Below, piece by piece: positions 1 through 9,490 of a stretch of DNA of 64,000 nucleotides. The stretch covers positions 34,619-98,618 of the forward strand of contig JAKCPI010002754.1 of NCBI GenBank assembly GCA_023213315.1, in the 5' to 3' direction. The notes beneath the pieces are model-generated. The model ran no database searches. It saw nothing but the letters and a program-made list of their open reading frames with translations, and had not been told where the DNA came from. This DNA comes from Euborellia annulipes (taxonomy: Eukaryota > Arthropoda > Insecta > Dermaptera > Anisolabididae). Both the position numbers and the translations under genes were made by a program. Every line of letters begins with the position of its first letter. Position 1 is the stretch's first letter.

Positions 1-30
1 GAAAGAATCAAATAAAAAGCTTTATATTCT

Positions 31-70
31 GTTGCCGACGTTTCGGGTGCTAGTCGCACTCATCCTCAGG
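31..70 (-). ncRNA. hammerhead-like hairpin motif, copy 1
   Basis: Read on the minus strand this has CTGAGGA, then a hairpin (GAGTGC pairing with GCACCC), then GAAACGTC. These match the hammerhead core boxes C3-A9 and G12-A14. One extra base lies between CTGAGGA and the hairpin. Outer stem I is poor here, so self-cleavage is doubtful. A decayed partial second copy (CTGAGATAGAATGCGAC) follows at about 117-135 on the plus strand, so this may be one end of an inverted pair. Confidence 0.35.
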
Positions 71-402
71 AAAATTGTCAAAATAGTCTGTACTAAATTT
101 TGACAATTTTGCTTGTCCTGAGATAGAATGCGACTTTAAGCTTTTGATTTCACCTGTCTGCTGTTCCCGGGAAGGAAGGCTTACTTCTTTTAAGTATATA
201 TAAATATTTTCAATAAATCTGAAAATAAAAAATATTTCCAAAAAAAACACCCATGAAGAGTAATATTCCTCTGTTTTATTATAATATTTGATAATCTTAA
301 ACCGAAGGGGTACCGGTTTGGAATCCAGGCATCCGAAGAATATTTATTTAAATCATTTAGATACAAATCTGCATGGATAATTTTGTATTGTAAAATTATA
401 TT

Positions 403-735
403 TGGACGATGTTATGCACGAAGGAACCAAGCGCCAATAACCTAAATCTGAGATAAAGGCCATTTCATTTGCACAAAACCAATGGTAATGACTTTGTTTC
501 TTGTTTTATACAAAAAAAAGTGTACAGAGTAATAATGAATGTTATATAATATATATATATTTAAAATTCCGAAGATCAGAATAACAAAAAAAGTAAATCT
601 TCAAACTATTGGCTACTAGAGATTAACTTTTGCTGTTTCCATCATAACAGAGTAATAATGTTGTGATTTCTTTTTCCCTACAAAATTGCGGTCGATCATA
701 ATGGCGCTTGGTTCCTTCATGCATAACATCGTCCA
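403..735. mobile_element. MITE with ~33-bp terminal inverted repeats
   Basis: The left end TGGACGATGTTATGCACGAA is repeated in inverse at the right end (TTCATGCATAACATCGTCCA), and the match continues inward through GGAACCAAGCGCCA. No coding capacity. The first bases, TGGAC..TGTTATGCA, match the ends of the element at 868-1121 and 47005-47888, so they look like related families. No clear target duplication was read. Confidence 0.7.
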
Positions 736-867
736 TTTATATTTGTATATCGTTGAAAGTCTTACAAGGGGACTGCATGGCCTTCCCCTCACCACATTTT
801 TGATGTGTGGTACTTAATGAAAAGTGTAAGTAAATTCAGTGACATACACACGTTGAGAAGAATTATA

Positions 868-1121
868 TGGACCCTGTTATGTAATGGTGTGTCAAAGACC
901 AAAAAAATTAAAAAATGAGTTAAGCACGGAATATTGTTTCAAATGCTTTAATTTATAGTATTTTTTATGAAATTTGTCCTAAAAAAATTTATATTTAATG
1001 TTACTTGCACAATTGACAAGAAAAATTATATATAATCCAATGTAAACACAAAAAACTTTAATGTTGATTTTCCCAAAACTCGATGTTTGGTCTTTGACAC
1101 ACCATTGCATAACAGGGTCCA
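868..1121. mobile_element. family C MITE, short form, TA flanks
   Basis: Ends are TGGACCCTGTTATGTAATGG and its inverse CCATTGCATAACAGGGTCCA, with the inverted repeat continuing through TGTGTCAAAGACC. TA dinucleotides flank both sides (866-867 and 1122-1123), which suits Tc1/mariner-type integration. The stretch near 996 (ATTTAATGTTACTTGC) is the uninterrupted form of the site filled by another MITE at 46695-46963. A longer relative is at 47005-47888. Confidence 0.7.
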
Positions 1122-1230
1122 TATATAGGGCTATATAAAGATGATTAATTGAACACAAATTTACAATATTTTTTTTTTGTTAGCATATTAGCTATAATTG
1201 TAAATAATACATAAAGTTCAAAATATATAA

Positions 1231-1921
1231 CAGTGGTTCCCAACCTGGGGGCGATCGCCCCCAAGTGGGCGATTTGGAATATCAGGGGGGCGATAAATAA
1301 GCGGGGGGGGCGATTGGGGGGCGATGAGTATTCAAAGGGGGAAAAATTATTAGAGATGACTAAAATTTAAAAGAATAAATCAAAAAAGAAAAATCTCCTA
1401 TTTACAGGATGGTCAGGAAAGAAGAGGAAAAAATATTGACATAAAAATAAAATAGTCTGAAGATAATTCTAATCTAGAATTGAAACGTCCCAATCTAGAA
1501 TTGATTAATAATTTGTGTCATTTTTGTTTTTATTAAATAAAGATTGGGCGATAAAGGATCCATTTTTGTTAAACTACCGATTGTCCTGAGGAAGGATGCG
1601 ATTTGCGTCCGAAACGTCGGCAATCGAAATTAAAAATTAGAAAATGATTGATTAAATTTTTGTCTGATTTCTTTCCTGGCTTCCATCCTACTCATATTTG
1701 AAAATTTCAACGTTTCAGTCAATATTTCTGTAGGTGTTTTATTTTTTCACTTTGAAAAGAAAACGTTGCCTGAGGAACTTGAGTGATTCACTTTGAAATA
1801 AAGTACTTTTTTGTTAAAAATTTTAAATCATGCAATGAAAATGAAAAGGGGGGGGGGGGGCGATAGGTGATAGACAACCTCCAGAAAGGGGCGATGGGCG
1901 AAAAAAGGTTGGGAACCACTC
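1231..1921. mobile_element. hAT-type non-autonomous element with perfect 8-bp target duplication
   Basis: The element starts CAGTGGTTCCCAACCT and ends AGGTTGGGAACCACTC, a classic hAT terminus with one change at the last base. ATATATAA stands at 1223-1230 and again at 1922-1929, the 8-bp duplication expected of hAT. GGCGAT motifs and G runs repeat inside both ends. The middle has no transposase frame but holds a strong hammerhead-like motif (1578-1626) and a weaker one near 1755, so the interior may be a secondary insertion. Confidence 0.85.
1578..1626 (+). ncRNA. hammerhead-like ribozyme motif, best copy
   Basis: Seen: eight bases before the core (CGATTGTC) pair fully, with one G-U, to the eight bases after GAAACGTC (GGCAATCG), giving stem I. 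The core reads CTGAGGA, then a stem II of seven pairs (GGATGCG with TGCGTCC), then GAAAC. ACGT between GAA and C is self-complementary, as in type I hammerheads with a minimal stem III that work as dimers. Known: such motifs occur in Penelope-like elements and retrozymes. Odd: one extra A lies between CTGAGGA and stem II, which may weaken activity. Function is inferred from pairing only. Confidence 0.5.
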
Positions 1922-1956
1922 ATATATAAAGCTCGAAAATAAGTCAAAGAAACAAA

Positions 1957-2052
1957 AAAAAAAAAAAAAAAAACGTTTCACACGACAAGATTCGAACTCG
2001 CGTTACAAAGAATGAACGTTACCAATCTAGCCCCCGAGGCTTCTTGAAATGT
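1957..2052 (-). repeat. tRNA-like SINE head fragment
   Basis: On the minus strand a box A-like TAGATTGGTAACG is followed about 25 bases later by a box B-like GAGTTCGAATCTTG, the internal Pol III promoter layout of a tRNA-derived SINE. A run of about 20 A residues (plus strand) adjoins at 1957-1975. No acceptor-stem pairing was found, so it is not called a tRNA gene. Confidence 0.35.
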
Positions 2053-2129
2053 GATTGTTAGCAACGGCTGGTATAAAAAAATTTCTGTACAAATCGGTGA
2101 GGGGAAGGCCATGCACTCCCCTTATAATT

Positions 2130-2862
2130 TGCTGTAAAGACAAAAAAAAAAAGCACCAGAACAAATTTCGGAATTAGTGAGGTAAGAGAAAGTTGTGTGC
2201 TCTGCAACAAACACACCAGATTTTAAATAATTTGATCTATTTTTTTGCCTAGGATATTTATAACCACTATTTACTGATCGATTTGAGCGCCCTGGTCCCC
2301 TTGGGCATAGGTAATTGCCACATCGCTCCTCCTCGGTGCGTCTGTCTCTCAAAAGACGGCTTCTTTATTCTTCGTTCTCTCTATTTAATCTTAATTGAAT
2401 AATTATTGCAATTGTTTTTCTTTTCTTTTTTTTTCGGGATCAATGCCAAGGCCATTTGACTAGTCTATAATTCTCTAATGTAAATATATGCATGGCACGC
2501 CTCCTCTTGATTGCTATACAATCCAAGTAATAATAATAATAAACGCAAACGCAATCAATGTGCAAGACTGCTTTATTTGTTTATCGATCATTTATCTAAA
2601 TAGTGATCGATGGGGAGGGGGAGGGGGGGTGTAGAAATTATTATAAAGGAAATACATTAAGGAATTTATTAAGTTAAACAGAAAATAAATTTAAATAATT
2701 TATTGAATGTTTCAATATTCATTTATTTAAATCAACCAGGCAATTTCTTTCTCGTTATTAATAAATCAATGAAAGTTTATTTATTTTTTTTTAAATCATT
2801 AATGATAATGAATTAACGCAAACAAAATTTACTTTTTATTAGGATTTGATTTGATTTGTTTT
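2130..2862. other. no gene seen; simple and AT-rich sequence
   Basis: Low-complexity DNA with A, T and G tracts. GCCAAGGCCATTTGAC near 2443 is the inverse of the AAATGGCCTT...GCCGAAA motif ending several SINEs here, and an (AAT)n run at 2530-2543 suggests a retroposon tail. The frame at 2122-2352 on the minus strand has no recognisable domain. Confidence 0.4.
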
Positions 2863-2903
2863 CGTCACACAGTCCTGATGATGGTGCGAAACGTTGTGAG
2901 ATT
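2863..2903 (+). ncRNA. hammerhead-like motif, short stem II
   Basis: CTGATGA, T, GGTGC, then GAAACGTTG. The core boxes are intact but stem II has almost no length, and outer pairing is limited to CACA with TGTG after a gap. Kept as a decayed member of the set rather than a working ribozyme. Confidence 0.3.
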
Positions 2904-3114
2904 TTATTGATGAAGAGACTGGCAGACTCCTGTCTGACTTCACTACAGTCTTTACTAAATATTAATATATTAAGCGTATATTTTAATATGTTTATTAATT
3001 AAAGGGCAAATACGCGTATATTTGGATTTGGCTCGCCAACAGCGTTATTACTTTCTAGATGGGGCAAAAGTCCGAAACCTCAGGAAGGTCAAAAAAAAAA
3101 TCCCAAAAAAAAAA

Positions 3115-3965
3115 CTTCGGTTCTTTGCCCCACCTTACTATATATGCTGGTCCCGAAAAATGGTCTGTCTGTCTTTGTGTGTGGCAGTGGCGGCTCGTGA
3201 CCGAGACAACTGGGTAGGCGACAAATATATATATATATATATATATTACTTACGAAAAATAGAAAAAAAGAAAGAAAAAAGGCGTATTTATTTATTTTTG
3301 TAAATTAAATCTATTCGCCTATCTTTTAATTTAGAAAATAATTCAATAATTTGATCTGTGAAGTTATCTTGTTTCGAAATTTGAACTAATAAATCTTCAT
3401 GAGAAATTGCGCTCTACGGTAACACTTGTCATCGGCTTGGCATAGGCTACTTAGTTCATCGCCTAACCGATCGACTTATAGCGCTAGCTATCACTGCTGT
3501 GCGCATGCGCGACTGTCTAGAAATGTGGGCAGCGGAGTGTGGAGTACAGGCAGTGAATAGGCTAAGAAAAATATCGCCTTTACTTTATAAATAAGAGGTT
3601 CTGAAGTGTTTCAAATTTTTTTTTTTTTGCAAAATCATATAAATTAATAAATATAGTAATTATTTTATGAAACTAAATATTTTTAAACTTAATAAATATA
3701 ATAAAATTGATAAATATTTTTCATCTGTATATTTATAAGGTAGGCGTCGCCTACCTTGCCTACCCTAGCGAGCCGCCACTGGTGTGTGGACAATTTTAAG
3801 CATAAAGAATGAGTAATATTTTAAACAAAATCAGCCAAAAATTACTAGTACTTTAATGATGTGCTTTTCCATTTTCACAAAATTGACTCCAAAGATTTTG
3901 ATAAAAATTCATAAATCAACTATTTTTTAGATGCTCTTTAAAAAGTGTATCAGTAAAATTTTTCG
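3115..3965 (-). repeat. decayed family A repeat, split by a hAT MITE
   Basis: The pieces at about 3140-3184 (CCCGAAAAATGGTCTGTCTG) and 3782-3965 (ACTAGTACTTTAATGATG and onward) align with the same order of blocks in intact family A copies such as 34003-34685. The break is filled by the MITE at 3185-3781. Terminal palindrome and outer end are missing. Confidence 0.55.
3185..3781. mobile_element. hAT MITE, 8-bp target duplication GTGTGTGG
   Basis: Ends CAGTGGCGGCTCG and CGAGCCGCCACTG are exact inverses. GTGTGTGG occurs at 3177-3184 and 3782-3789, a perfect 8-bp target duplication inside a family A repeat. TAGGCGAC near the left and GTAGGCGTCGCCTACC near the right extend the symmetry. The element is 597 bp and non-coding; the frame at 3022-3303 crosses its boundary and is spurious. 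Confidence 0.88.
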
Positions 3966-4549
3966 TAAAAACATTATCATGTTACTGCATCCATTAATCT
4001 ATTTATTTATCTGTTAATTGTTCTATTTATTCCCCCATCTGTTATCTTTTATTGTTATATTTTATAGAGTTTATTTGTCTTTATTTATTTATTTATTTAT
4101 TTAACTTCTCTATATATTTAAATTAATTATATGTTCGAAATAGTGGCTGTGAGATGTATAGATGGATAAATGTGTATGAGGAGCCCATTAATAGAATCCT
4201 TTTGCAGACTCCATCCCCGGGGTCTAACTCTGTGCAATTTTATTTCAATTGAAAGAACAAAATTTTATTTATTTTTTAAAATTTTTTTAATAATTTTTTT
4301 ATTATTTTTTTACAAACATTTTTTATTTAAATTTTTTTATATTTATATATAATTTTTTAAAAGGATAAAAGAAGATATTAAAAAAAAAGAAACCCAACGG
4401 CTCCCGGTGATTGGGTTTCCATATAAAGTTTTTTTGTTTTTTTTTCCCCCATTTATATACACTATTTAAATTAATTGTTTACCTAATTTATACATTGTTA
4501 ATTTATACATTTGTCTGACTGTCTATATCTTTACTTATTTATCTATGTG
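3966..4549. other. no gene seen; AT-rich with one hairpin
   Basis: ATTT-repeat and T-rich DNA. GAAACCCAA at 4389 and TTGGGTTTCC near 4411 form a stem of about 9 bp followed by a T run; it resembles a terminator only by chance in this eukaryotic setting. Confidence 0.4.
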
Positions 4550-4682
4550 CTAGCTTTGTAAACACATAGTGCTGCTGGAATCTAGGAACTTATTCTTACA
4601 AGATGTGCCAATGAGGCGTCAATGGCCTTAGGTGCCGAAACGCCCGTAAACTCTGAAAATAATAATAATAATAATAATAATT
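4550..4682 (+). repeat. SINE or LINE 3' end with (AAT)n tail
   Basis: AATGGCCTTAGGTGCCGAAA at about 4620 is followed by a short spacer and a tail of AAT repeats. The same ATGGCCT..GCCGAAA motif ends several otherwise different SINEs in the window, which points to a shared LINE partner. The 5' part is not recognised. Confidence 0.5.
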
Positions 4683-4740
4683 TTTCGTAAAAATTGTTTG
4701 AAGTACCTACACTTTACTGGTGTAGTATTTCAGATTTTTC

Positions 4741-5325
4741 AAATTTATTTTCCGGTTATTCCTTCCATAGAGTCAATGTTAAATCCCCAAATGGGGATTT
4801 GCATGTTAATTTCGATTCACAAGTCCCCTTAACTTTTTACACAATAAGAAAAAATGGTTTTCAATTCTTATGAATTTTTTTTTTTTTTTTTTAAACACTC
4901 ACACTAGGCCATTTAAGACTTTTACGATATCCGTTATTGAGATTAATATACATATTAGGGGTCCAGGCATTTGGCATTTAGTATCCAAATGGTTTAAATA
5001 AAATCATAGGACTGCCTGGGGTCCGAACCCGCGACTTTTGGTATACTAGGTTAGCACGCTAACCTCTACACCAAACGGACCCCGAGGGCCTTTGTATTTA
5101 TTTATGATTCTCTATTGTCTATAAAATATACAGGATAAGGGATTAAAATTTTGAAAAATAACCATAGTTTATTTCAAGTAGTCAACATTTAAAATACACA
5201 GAGCCTATGGAAATTTTGAATTGACTTTTACTTATAATACCAGTTAATAAAATGCAAGTTAACTAAGGTGCTATGGGAAACTAAATATATCTCGACACAC
5301 TGGTGCGACCAGTCACACCAGATTT
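4741..5325 (-). repeat. family B repeat, 5' portion, split by a SINE
   Basis: Blocks match family B copies at 19585-20100 and 48657-49150 in inverse order: the CCTATAGGG-like region, TTTTGAAAAATAACCATAG, AACTAAATATATCTCGACAC, then CACACCAGAT. The terminal palindrome is reduced to one arm. A tRNA-headed SINE at 4869-5088 interrupts the block that reads AATTTTGTATTTATTTA in intact copies. Confidence 0.7.
4869..5088 (-). repeat. tRNA-derived SINE (S1 family)
   Basis: On the minus strand: GGGGTCCG, box A-like TGGTGTAGAGGTTAGCGTG, box B-like GGGTTCGGACCC, then the body ATTTTATTTAAACCATTTGG, and a 3' part ending in GGCCTAGTGTG and an A run (T run at 4869-4890 on the plus strand). Six or more relatives occur in the window. 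It sits inside a family B repeat, so it came later. Confidence 0.8.
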
Positions 5326-6519
5326 CTTTATCAAATGTTAATGAATTCTGTTAATTCCTCATCGCATTTAGACACACGTCTCAGTTAATGAGACGATTAT
5401 TTGCGTATCAAGAAAATACAGCCCTTGATGCAATAAAATGTTTATTTTTTTTAATGGAAAAATCATATGACATGATCTTAACCTGGCCTTGAAAGAAAAA
5501 AAGCAAGCACGCGACTCTTTTTAACTAAAAGCCGACTCGTTTAATAACATAATTAGCGTTAAAGATGCTAAACAAAGAAGCGGTCGCCATGGAGACAAAT
5601 TCTTGGGCAGGAATTAATTGGATTGGCCAACTCGAGGGATGAGATAAGAGGGAATTTAATGCGAATTCCATCTAATGGAAATGTCAATTAAATGCATGAG
5701 AAAATCAAATGACGTGATTCAAAGCCGAAAGGGAGAAGGCGCGCGATGTCACTAAAATCGCCTTTAAAAACGCAATAAATGATGACAAGAAGATGCTCTG
5801 ATTTTAAATTTAAATTATGATGACATAATCATTAAATTGAATGTTTCTAATAGATGCATAGTCAAACTTTTCTTACCCACTTGAGCATCCCTATTATTTC
5901 AGAGAAAATATTCTTTTCCAAGCCAATTTGATCGAGATATATGTAAAAATAACGAAAGTCTTTATGAAATACGAAAGCAACATTAACCATCAGTGTATTA
6001 TTACTTACTTTTTTAGGTTTTTCTTTTCTCCGTTGTAATTTAGATGGCAAAAATCTTGTGCGGATCTTTTCTGATTGACATAACTAGAGAAATTAATTAA
6101 ATAGAGTTGAAAAAATATTTATTATTTTTAATTTTTAATTGTTTTTATTTTTAAATAATGAACGATAAAGGAGCTAACTTCAGATGATAATTAAAAAAAC
6201 AACAACAAAGAATAATTTTTTTATTCCACGTCAGTTCAACCAGACCATTTCACCCAAAATCTCAGATTTTTATGAAACTTGGTATTCTTCGTCCCAAATG
6301 GTAATACACGCCACACAACTAGAAGAGTGTCTGAGCCAAATTCAATTTTTCCCACCTTTGCCTTCGTTCCTAGAGGTCAGTTTATTATAATTTTATCTGT
6401 GAACTCTGACCCCTGCAAACGAAGGAGGAAGGCACCTGCGACGCAGAGAGAGACTCCCAGGAGACTCCGTTTCAAGCACTCAATAAGTAAGTGTCTATTT
6501 TAACGGCCTCGAATCCTCA
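5326..6519. other. unassigned single-copy-like stretch
   Basis: No repeat family recurs here and no convincing coding frame is present. It includes the X-box-like GTCGCCATGGAGAC at 5583-5596 and patches of higher GC. The short frame at 6184-6503 shows no domain. Regulatory DNA or an intron are possible but unproved. Confidence 0.35.
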
Positions 6520-7570
6520 TCTGCCCTTATATTTTCTCAACAGTCCACTTGCTCCAAAATCACTCATTTTATATCCTATAAAGAGAGTTACAAAGATCTA
6601 CAAAATCTGCTTTTGTGTGAAAATCCAATTCAAAACTGCATGATTAGGCGGTGTGAAAAATGTCCACCAAAAGACAATCTCACCACATTCTTACAAGCAA
6701 AGTTTGAAAACTATGAAGAAGAAGATAGAATCGATTACAAGCAGTGGCTTGCTACAGATATGGTAACACAAACATCAACTATTGATGAATTTGTTGATGA
6801 ACTAACAACAAAAATAGAAAAATTAATTCCTCATACCTACATTGCCAAGAGTCAGTCAAGCACTTTTAAAAGCCTAAAAGATACCTGTGCTTCAAATGTA
6901 GCCGTCATATCAACGGACTTCAGTGAAAATTACTCCTTTATGATACAAGATGAGGTTCAGAGTTACCACCTGGACCTCAGAGTCCTGTACTGTTCATCCA
7001 GTAATCATTAACATGTGTGTTGACCAAGAAAAAAATAGTCTCATCCCATTGTGTCATTTCCGATGACTTAAATCATGATGTTTCTATGGTTTATAAAATT
7101 CAAGAAACCCTTATGCAATTTGTCAAGGACAAATCAACAACAGATGTTCACTATTACAGTGTCGGTTGTGCAGGACAATACAAAAATAACCTTTCACTTC
7201 ATGAAAAAGACTTTAAAATTAAAGGCCAATGGTCTTTCTTCGCCACAAGCCATGGCAAAACAGAATGCGACGGTATTGGAGGAACTGTTAAACGGTTGGC
7301 GCGAAAAGCAAGTCTTCAAAGGCCTCTTCAAGATCAAATACTTACTGCAACTAACTTTTTTCAGTTTTGAGAATCCTACTTTGCAAAAATCAAGTTTCAC
7401 TTCATTTCAAAAGAATCAGTAGTTCTGATTCGTTTCAAGCTTGAAAAATCTGAATACCCTTCCTGATACAAGAAGTTTTCACAACTACAGACCCTTGGAC
7501 TGTTTTGGAACATTAGAAGCAAGGCGAGTCAGTTGTGATGATAAACCAAGTCTAATACTGTATTCATAGT
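6520..7570 (+). pseudogene. decayed mobile-element protein with ATSHGK..CDGIGG motif
   Basis: Three frames must be joined. About 6520-6965 carries CSKITHF..., RRCEKCPP and STDFSENY. A second frame from about 7045 carries CVISDDLNHD, the DG-like block VGCAGQYKN and FFATSHGKTECDGIGGTVKR. A third, about 7388-7463, carries FHFISKESVVLIRFK, and a further piece (7469-7570) has TRSFHNYRPLDCFGTLEARR. From memory this pattern belongs to a multi-copy uncharacterised protein family of invertebrates that behaves like a transposon gene; I cannot name it. At least three frameshifts and a small deletion after QYKN mark it as dead. Family assignment is inference. Confidence 0.65.
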
Positions 7571-7575
7571 CGTTC

Positions 7576-7641
7576 CTTGAGGAAGAAGGAATCCTTATTT
7601 CTATACATTTATATAGGCATAAGGATTCCTTGCTCCTCAAG
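7576..7641. other. pre-miRNA-sized hairpin, 23-bp stem
   Basis: Arms 7576-7598 (CTTGAGGAAGAAGGAATCCT and on) and 7619-7641 (ATAAGGATTCCTTGCTCCTC and on) pair at 21 of 23 positions with two central mismatches and a 20-base loop. Size and mismatch layout resemble a microRNA precursor. It lies between two dead mobile-element genes, so it may instead be a transposon end. No expression evidence is available. Confidence 0.4.
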
Positions 7642-7794
7642 CAATGATATGAATAGGGTTAATATACAATTTAAGAAGAGGAGGGGACTTTGAAAGTGAA
7701 CATCGCTTGTACATATGGCAATCTCTGGTACACTTTAGAATAATTGCCAAAGAAGATGGAAATGTAGGGGAGGGAGGGGTAATGGCGTTCACCT

Positions 7795-8393
7795 CTGTAA
7801 CTCTGTCAAAACAAGGCAATGAAGAAGCAGACCAACTAGCAAGGATGGGAGCAAATACTCCTTTCACAGGGCCCGAACCAGCCTGTGGGCTGTCACATAA
7901 GTACCTAAGACTGGAAATCGGACGGTGGAAGGAAGACGAAAACAAAAAGCTATGGGCAAAAAACCCAGGCTTAAGACAAGCGAAGAAGTTTATAACACTT
8001 CCGCAACAAAATGTAAAGAGACTTATCGCTCTAAACAGAAATGAACTAAGACTGATAAGTGGTCTTCTAACAGGACACTGTCCTTTAAAATATCATCTAA
8101 TGAAGATGGGCAGAGCTGATGACGATACATGTCGCCTCTGCAATCTGACAAAAGAAACGGCGGAACACATCATGTGCGAATGTATTGCACTAACCCGTCA
8201 AAGAAGGCTAATTTTCGAAAGGGCTGAAACAAAACCTGAGGAAATATCAAAAGCCTCTCCAAAGAATATACTGGCCCTGGTAGAAGGGACGGGTCTATTC
8301 TAAGGACAGATATTGGACAACAAAGGATAGAACAAAAGATCAACTAATGGTCGCAGTTCGAAGTGCCTTAGGTCCATAATAATAATAATAATT
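7795..8393 (+). pseudogene. 5'-truncated LINE fragment: RNase H end and zinc knuckle
   Basis: The frame that closes at 8303 contains GNEEADQLARMGA, the last conserved block of RNase H with its catalytic D, and then the C-terminal region LRLISGLLTGHCPLKYHL and a Cys-rich end CRLCNLTKETAEHIMCEC. This order is that of I/LOA-type non-LTR retrotransposons carrying RNase H. About 70 bases of 3' sequence and a (TAA)n tail at 8376-8393 follow, the usual I-type tail. The upstream part of the open frame (7707-7795) does not look like RNase H, so the true edge is near 7795. Reverse transcriptase is absent: a dead 5' truncation. Confidence 0.8.
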
Positions 8394-8726
8394 AAAACTT
8401 AGCAATACGCCACATAGCATGAAATACAAGGAGAGGGGGTCTCTAACAGGCAACAATGCAAACGGACAGTCAGTTTGCGTCATGTGACTGAGTGAAGTGA
8501 GTTTCTTCGTTTGCGGCCGCACTGATCTAATTTTCGGTTACGTGTTTTTTTGTCGATAAGTCCAAAATTTTAATGCTTATTAAATTTTAAATTTTACTTT
8601 TCTGACAATAAAACTATTCTATTCTGTGATAATGTAATCAATTTTCAACAATTTTTATTTCAAAATGATAAAACTACCGTTTGGGGTTATACCGCTCACT
8701 TGAGCGCCATTACCCCTTATAAAGTT
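8394..8726. other. no gene seen
   Basis: AT-rich sequence after the LINE tail. GTTTGGGGTTATACCGCTCA near 8681 and the following ACTTGAGCGCCATTACCCC contain a small inverted repeat and may be the edge of the element whose protein tail follows. Confidence 0.3.
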
Positions 8727-8936
8727 CTTCAGACTGTGAAGATGAAGAGCAGCTTTGTGACGATGAATTGAATGTGGATGATGAAAATTATAACAAAAGT
8801 ATTATTTGCGAAGAAATAGGAAAAAAATAACGAATTGTGGTATCGCTGCACCATCTATGGACTGTGGGCTCATGCTATGTGTTCAGGGTGGAATTCGCCA
8901 GATGGATATATCTGTGATTCATGTGTCGAAAAATAA
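8727..8936 (+). pseudogene. C-terminal zinc-finger tail of a pogo/Tigger-like transposon protein
   Basis: An acidic stretch (EDEEQLCDDELNVDDENY) is followed, after a frameshift in an A run near 8822, by LWYRCTIYGLWAHAMCSGW and GYICDSCVEK before a stop at 8934-8936. The C-x2-x-x-W-x-H-x2-C-x-G ... Y-x-C-D-x-C spacing is that of the zinc-binding tail found on many jerky/Tigger-like transposase proteins; one expected Cys is Tyr here. The DDE catalytic region is missing. Assignment rests on motif memory. Confidence 0.5.
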
Positions 8937-9099
8937 AATATTTCTATCTATAATTTGTGTTACCTCTAATAATAGTGATTATTTTATATTATAATTATAA
9001 TAATTGAAGTTGATTTGACATCGAAGACTTTACTCTATTTGTTATATTGAAAAAGGCTAATCTTATGTACAAATGGGAATAATTGATGCTAATTTGTGT

Positions 9100-9490
9100 T
9101 TGTAGACTTTACTTTTATTGTATATATAAAAATTTGAAGCTATCGAACTCAAATTTTTTTTTTTAATTAAAGCTATTTAAAATATCTACAACTTATAGAA
9201 GCCCTTTTTTAATTTTCGAAAAAAAAATCTTTTTATTTAGATTAATCGCATTAAATAAAAGATATTTTAAAAAAAGGAGCTCTATAAGTTGTAGATAATT
9301 AAATTAGTAATCATTGTGTTAAAAAATAATTAATTTTTTGCCTTTAATTAATTAGCTGGAAAGTCTAGAATGAAATGGGAAAAATCCCTTATATTTCTAT
9401 GGGGAAAACTAACGCCATCTCTTGCCGCCTCGAGTAACTCGGTAGTCATTAGCTTTTTAACCGTTTTTCGAGACGCGCACCTTAATTAAA
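9100..9490 (+). repeat. dispersed repeat R, uninterrupted copy
   Basis: This stretch is collinear with 53665-53918 plus 54500-54545: TTAATTAAAGCTATTTAAAA, ACAACTTATAGAAGCCC, TTAATTAGCTGGAA, AAAACTAACGCC, AACTCGGTAGT and CGCGCACCTTAA occur in the same order. In the second copy a LINE end lies within the CGCCTCGAGTAACTCGG region, so this copy shows the empty site. Confidence 0.75.

Larger units (their letters stand above)
765..2124. mobile_element. TIR-bounded element hosting several nested insertions
   Basis: CAAGGGGACTGCATGG at 765-780, followed by CCTTCCCCTCACC, recurs inverted at 2097-2124 (GGTGAGGGGAAGGCCATGCA then CTCCCCTTA). Between the ends lie a family C MITE (868-1121), a hAT element (1231-1921) and a tRNA-like piece (about 1975-2050), all apparently secondary insertions. 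The shared start CAAGGGGAC also begins the foldback at 38631. No transposase is visible. Confidence 0.5.

Noticed and set aside
1745..1790. A further hammerhead-like motif (CTGAGGAACTTGAGTGATTC)
   Set aside because: The second box reads TTTGAAATAAAG and outer pairing is absent; too decayed to count.
3022..3303. 93-codon plus-strand frame
   Set aside because: It crosses the junction between a family A repeat and a hAT MITE.
4388..4430. Rho-independent terminator-like hairpin plus T run
   Set aside because: T runs are everywhere in this AT-rich eukaryotic DNA, and no transcript ends here.
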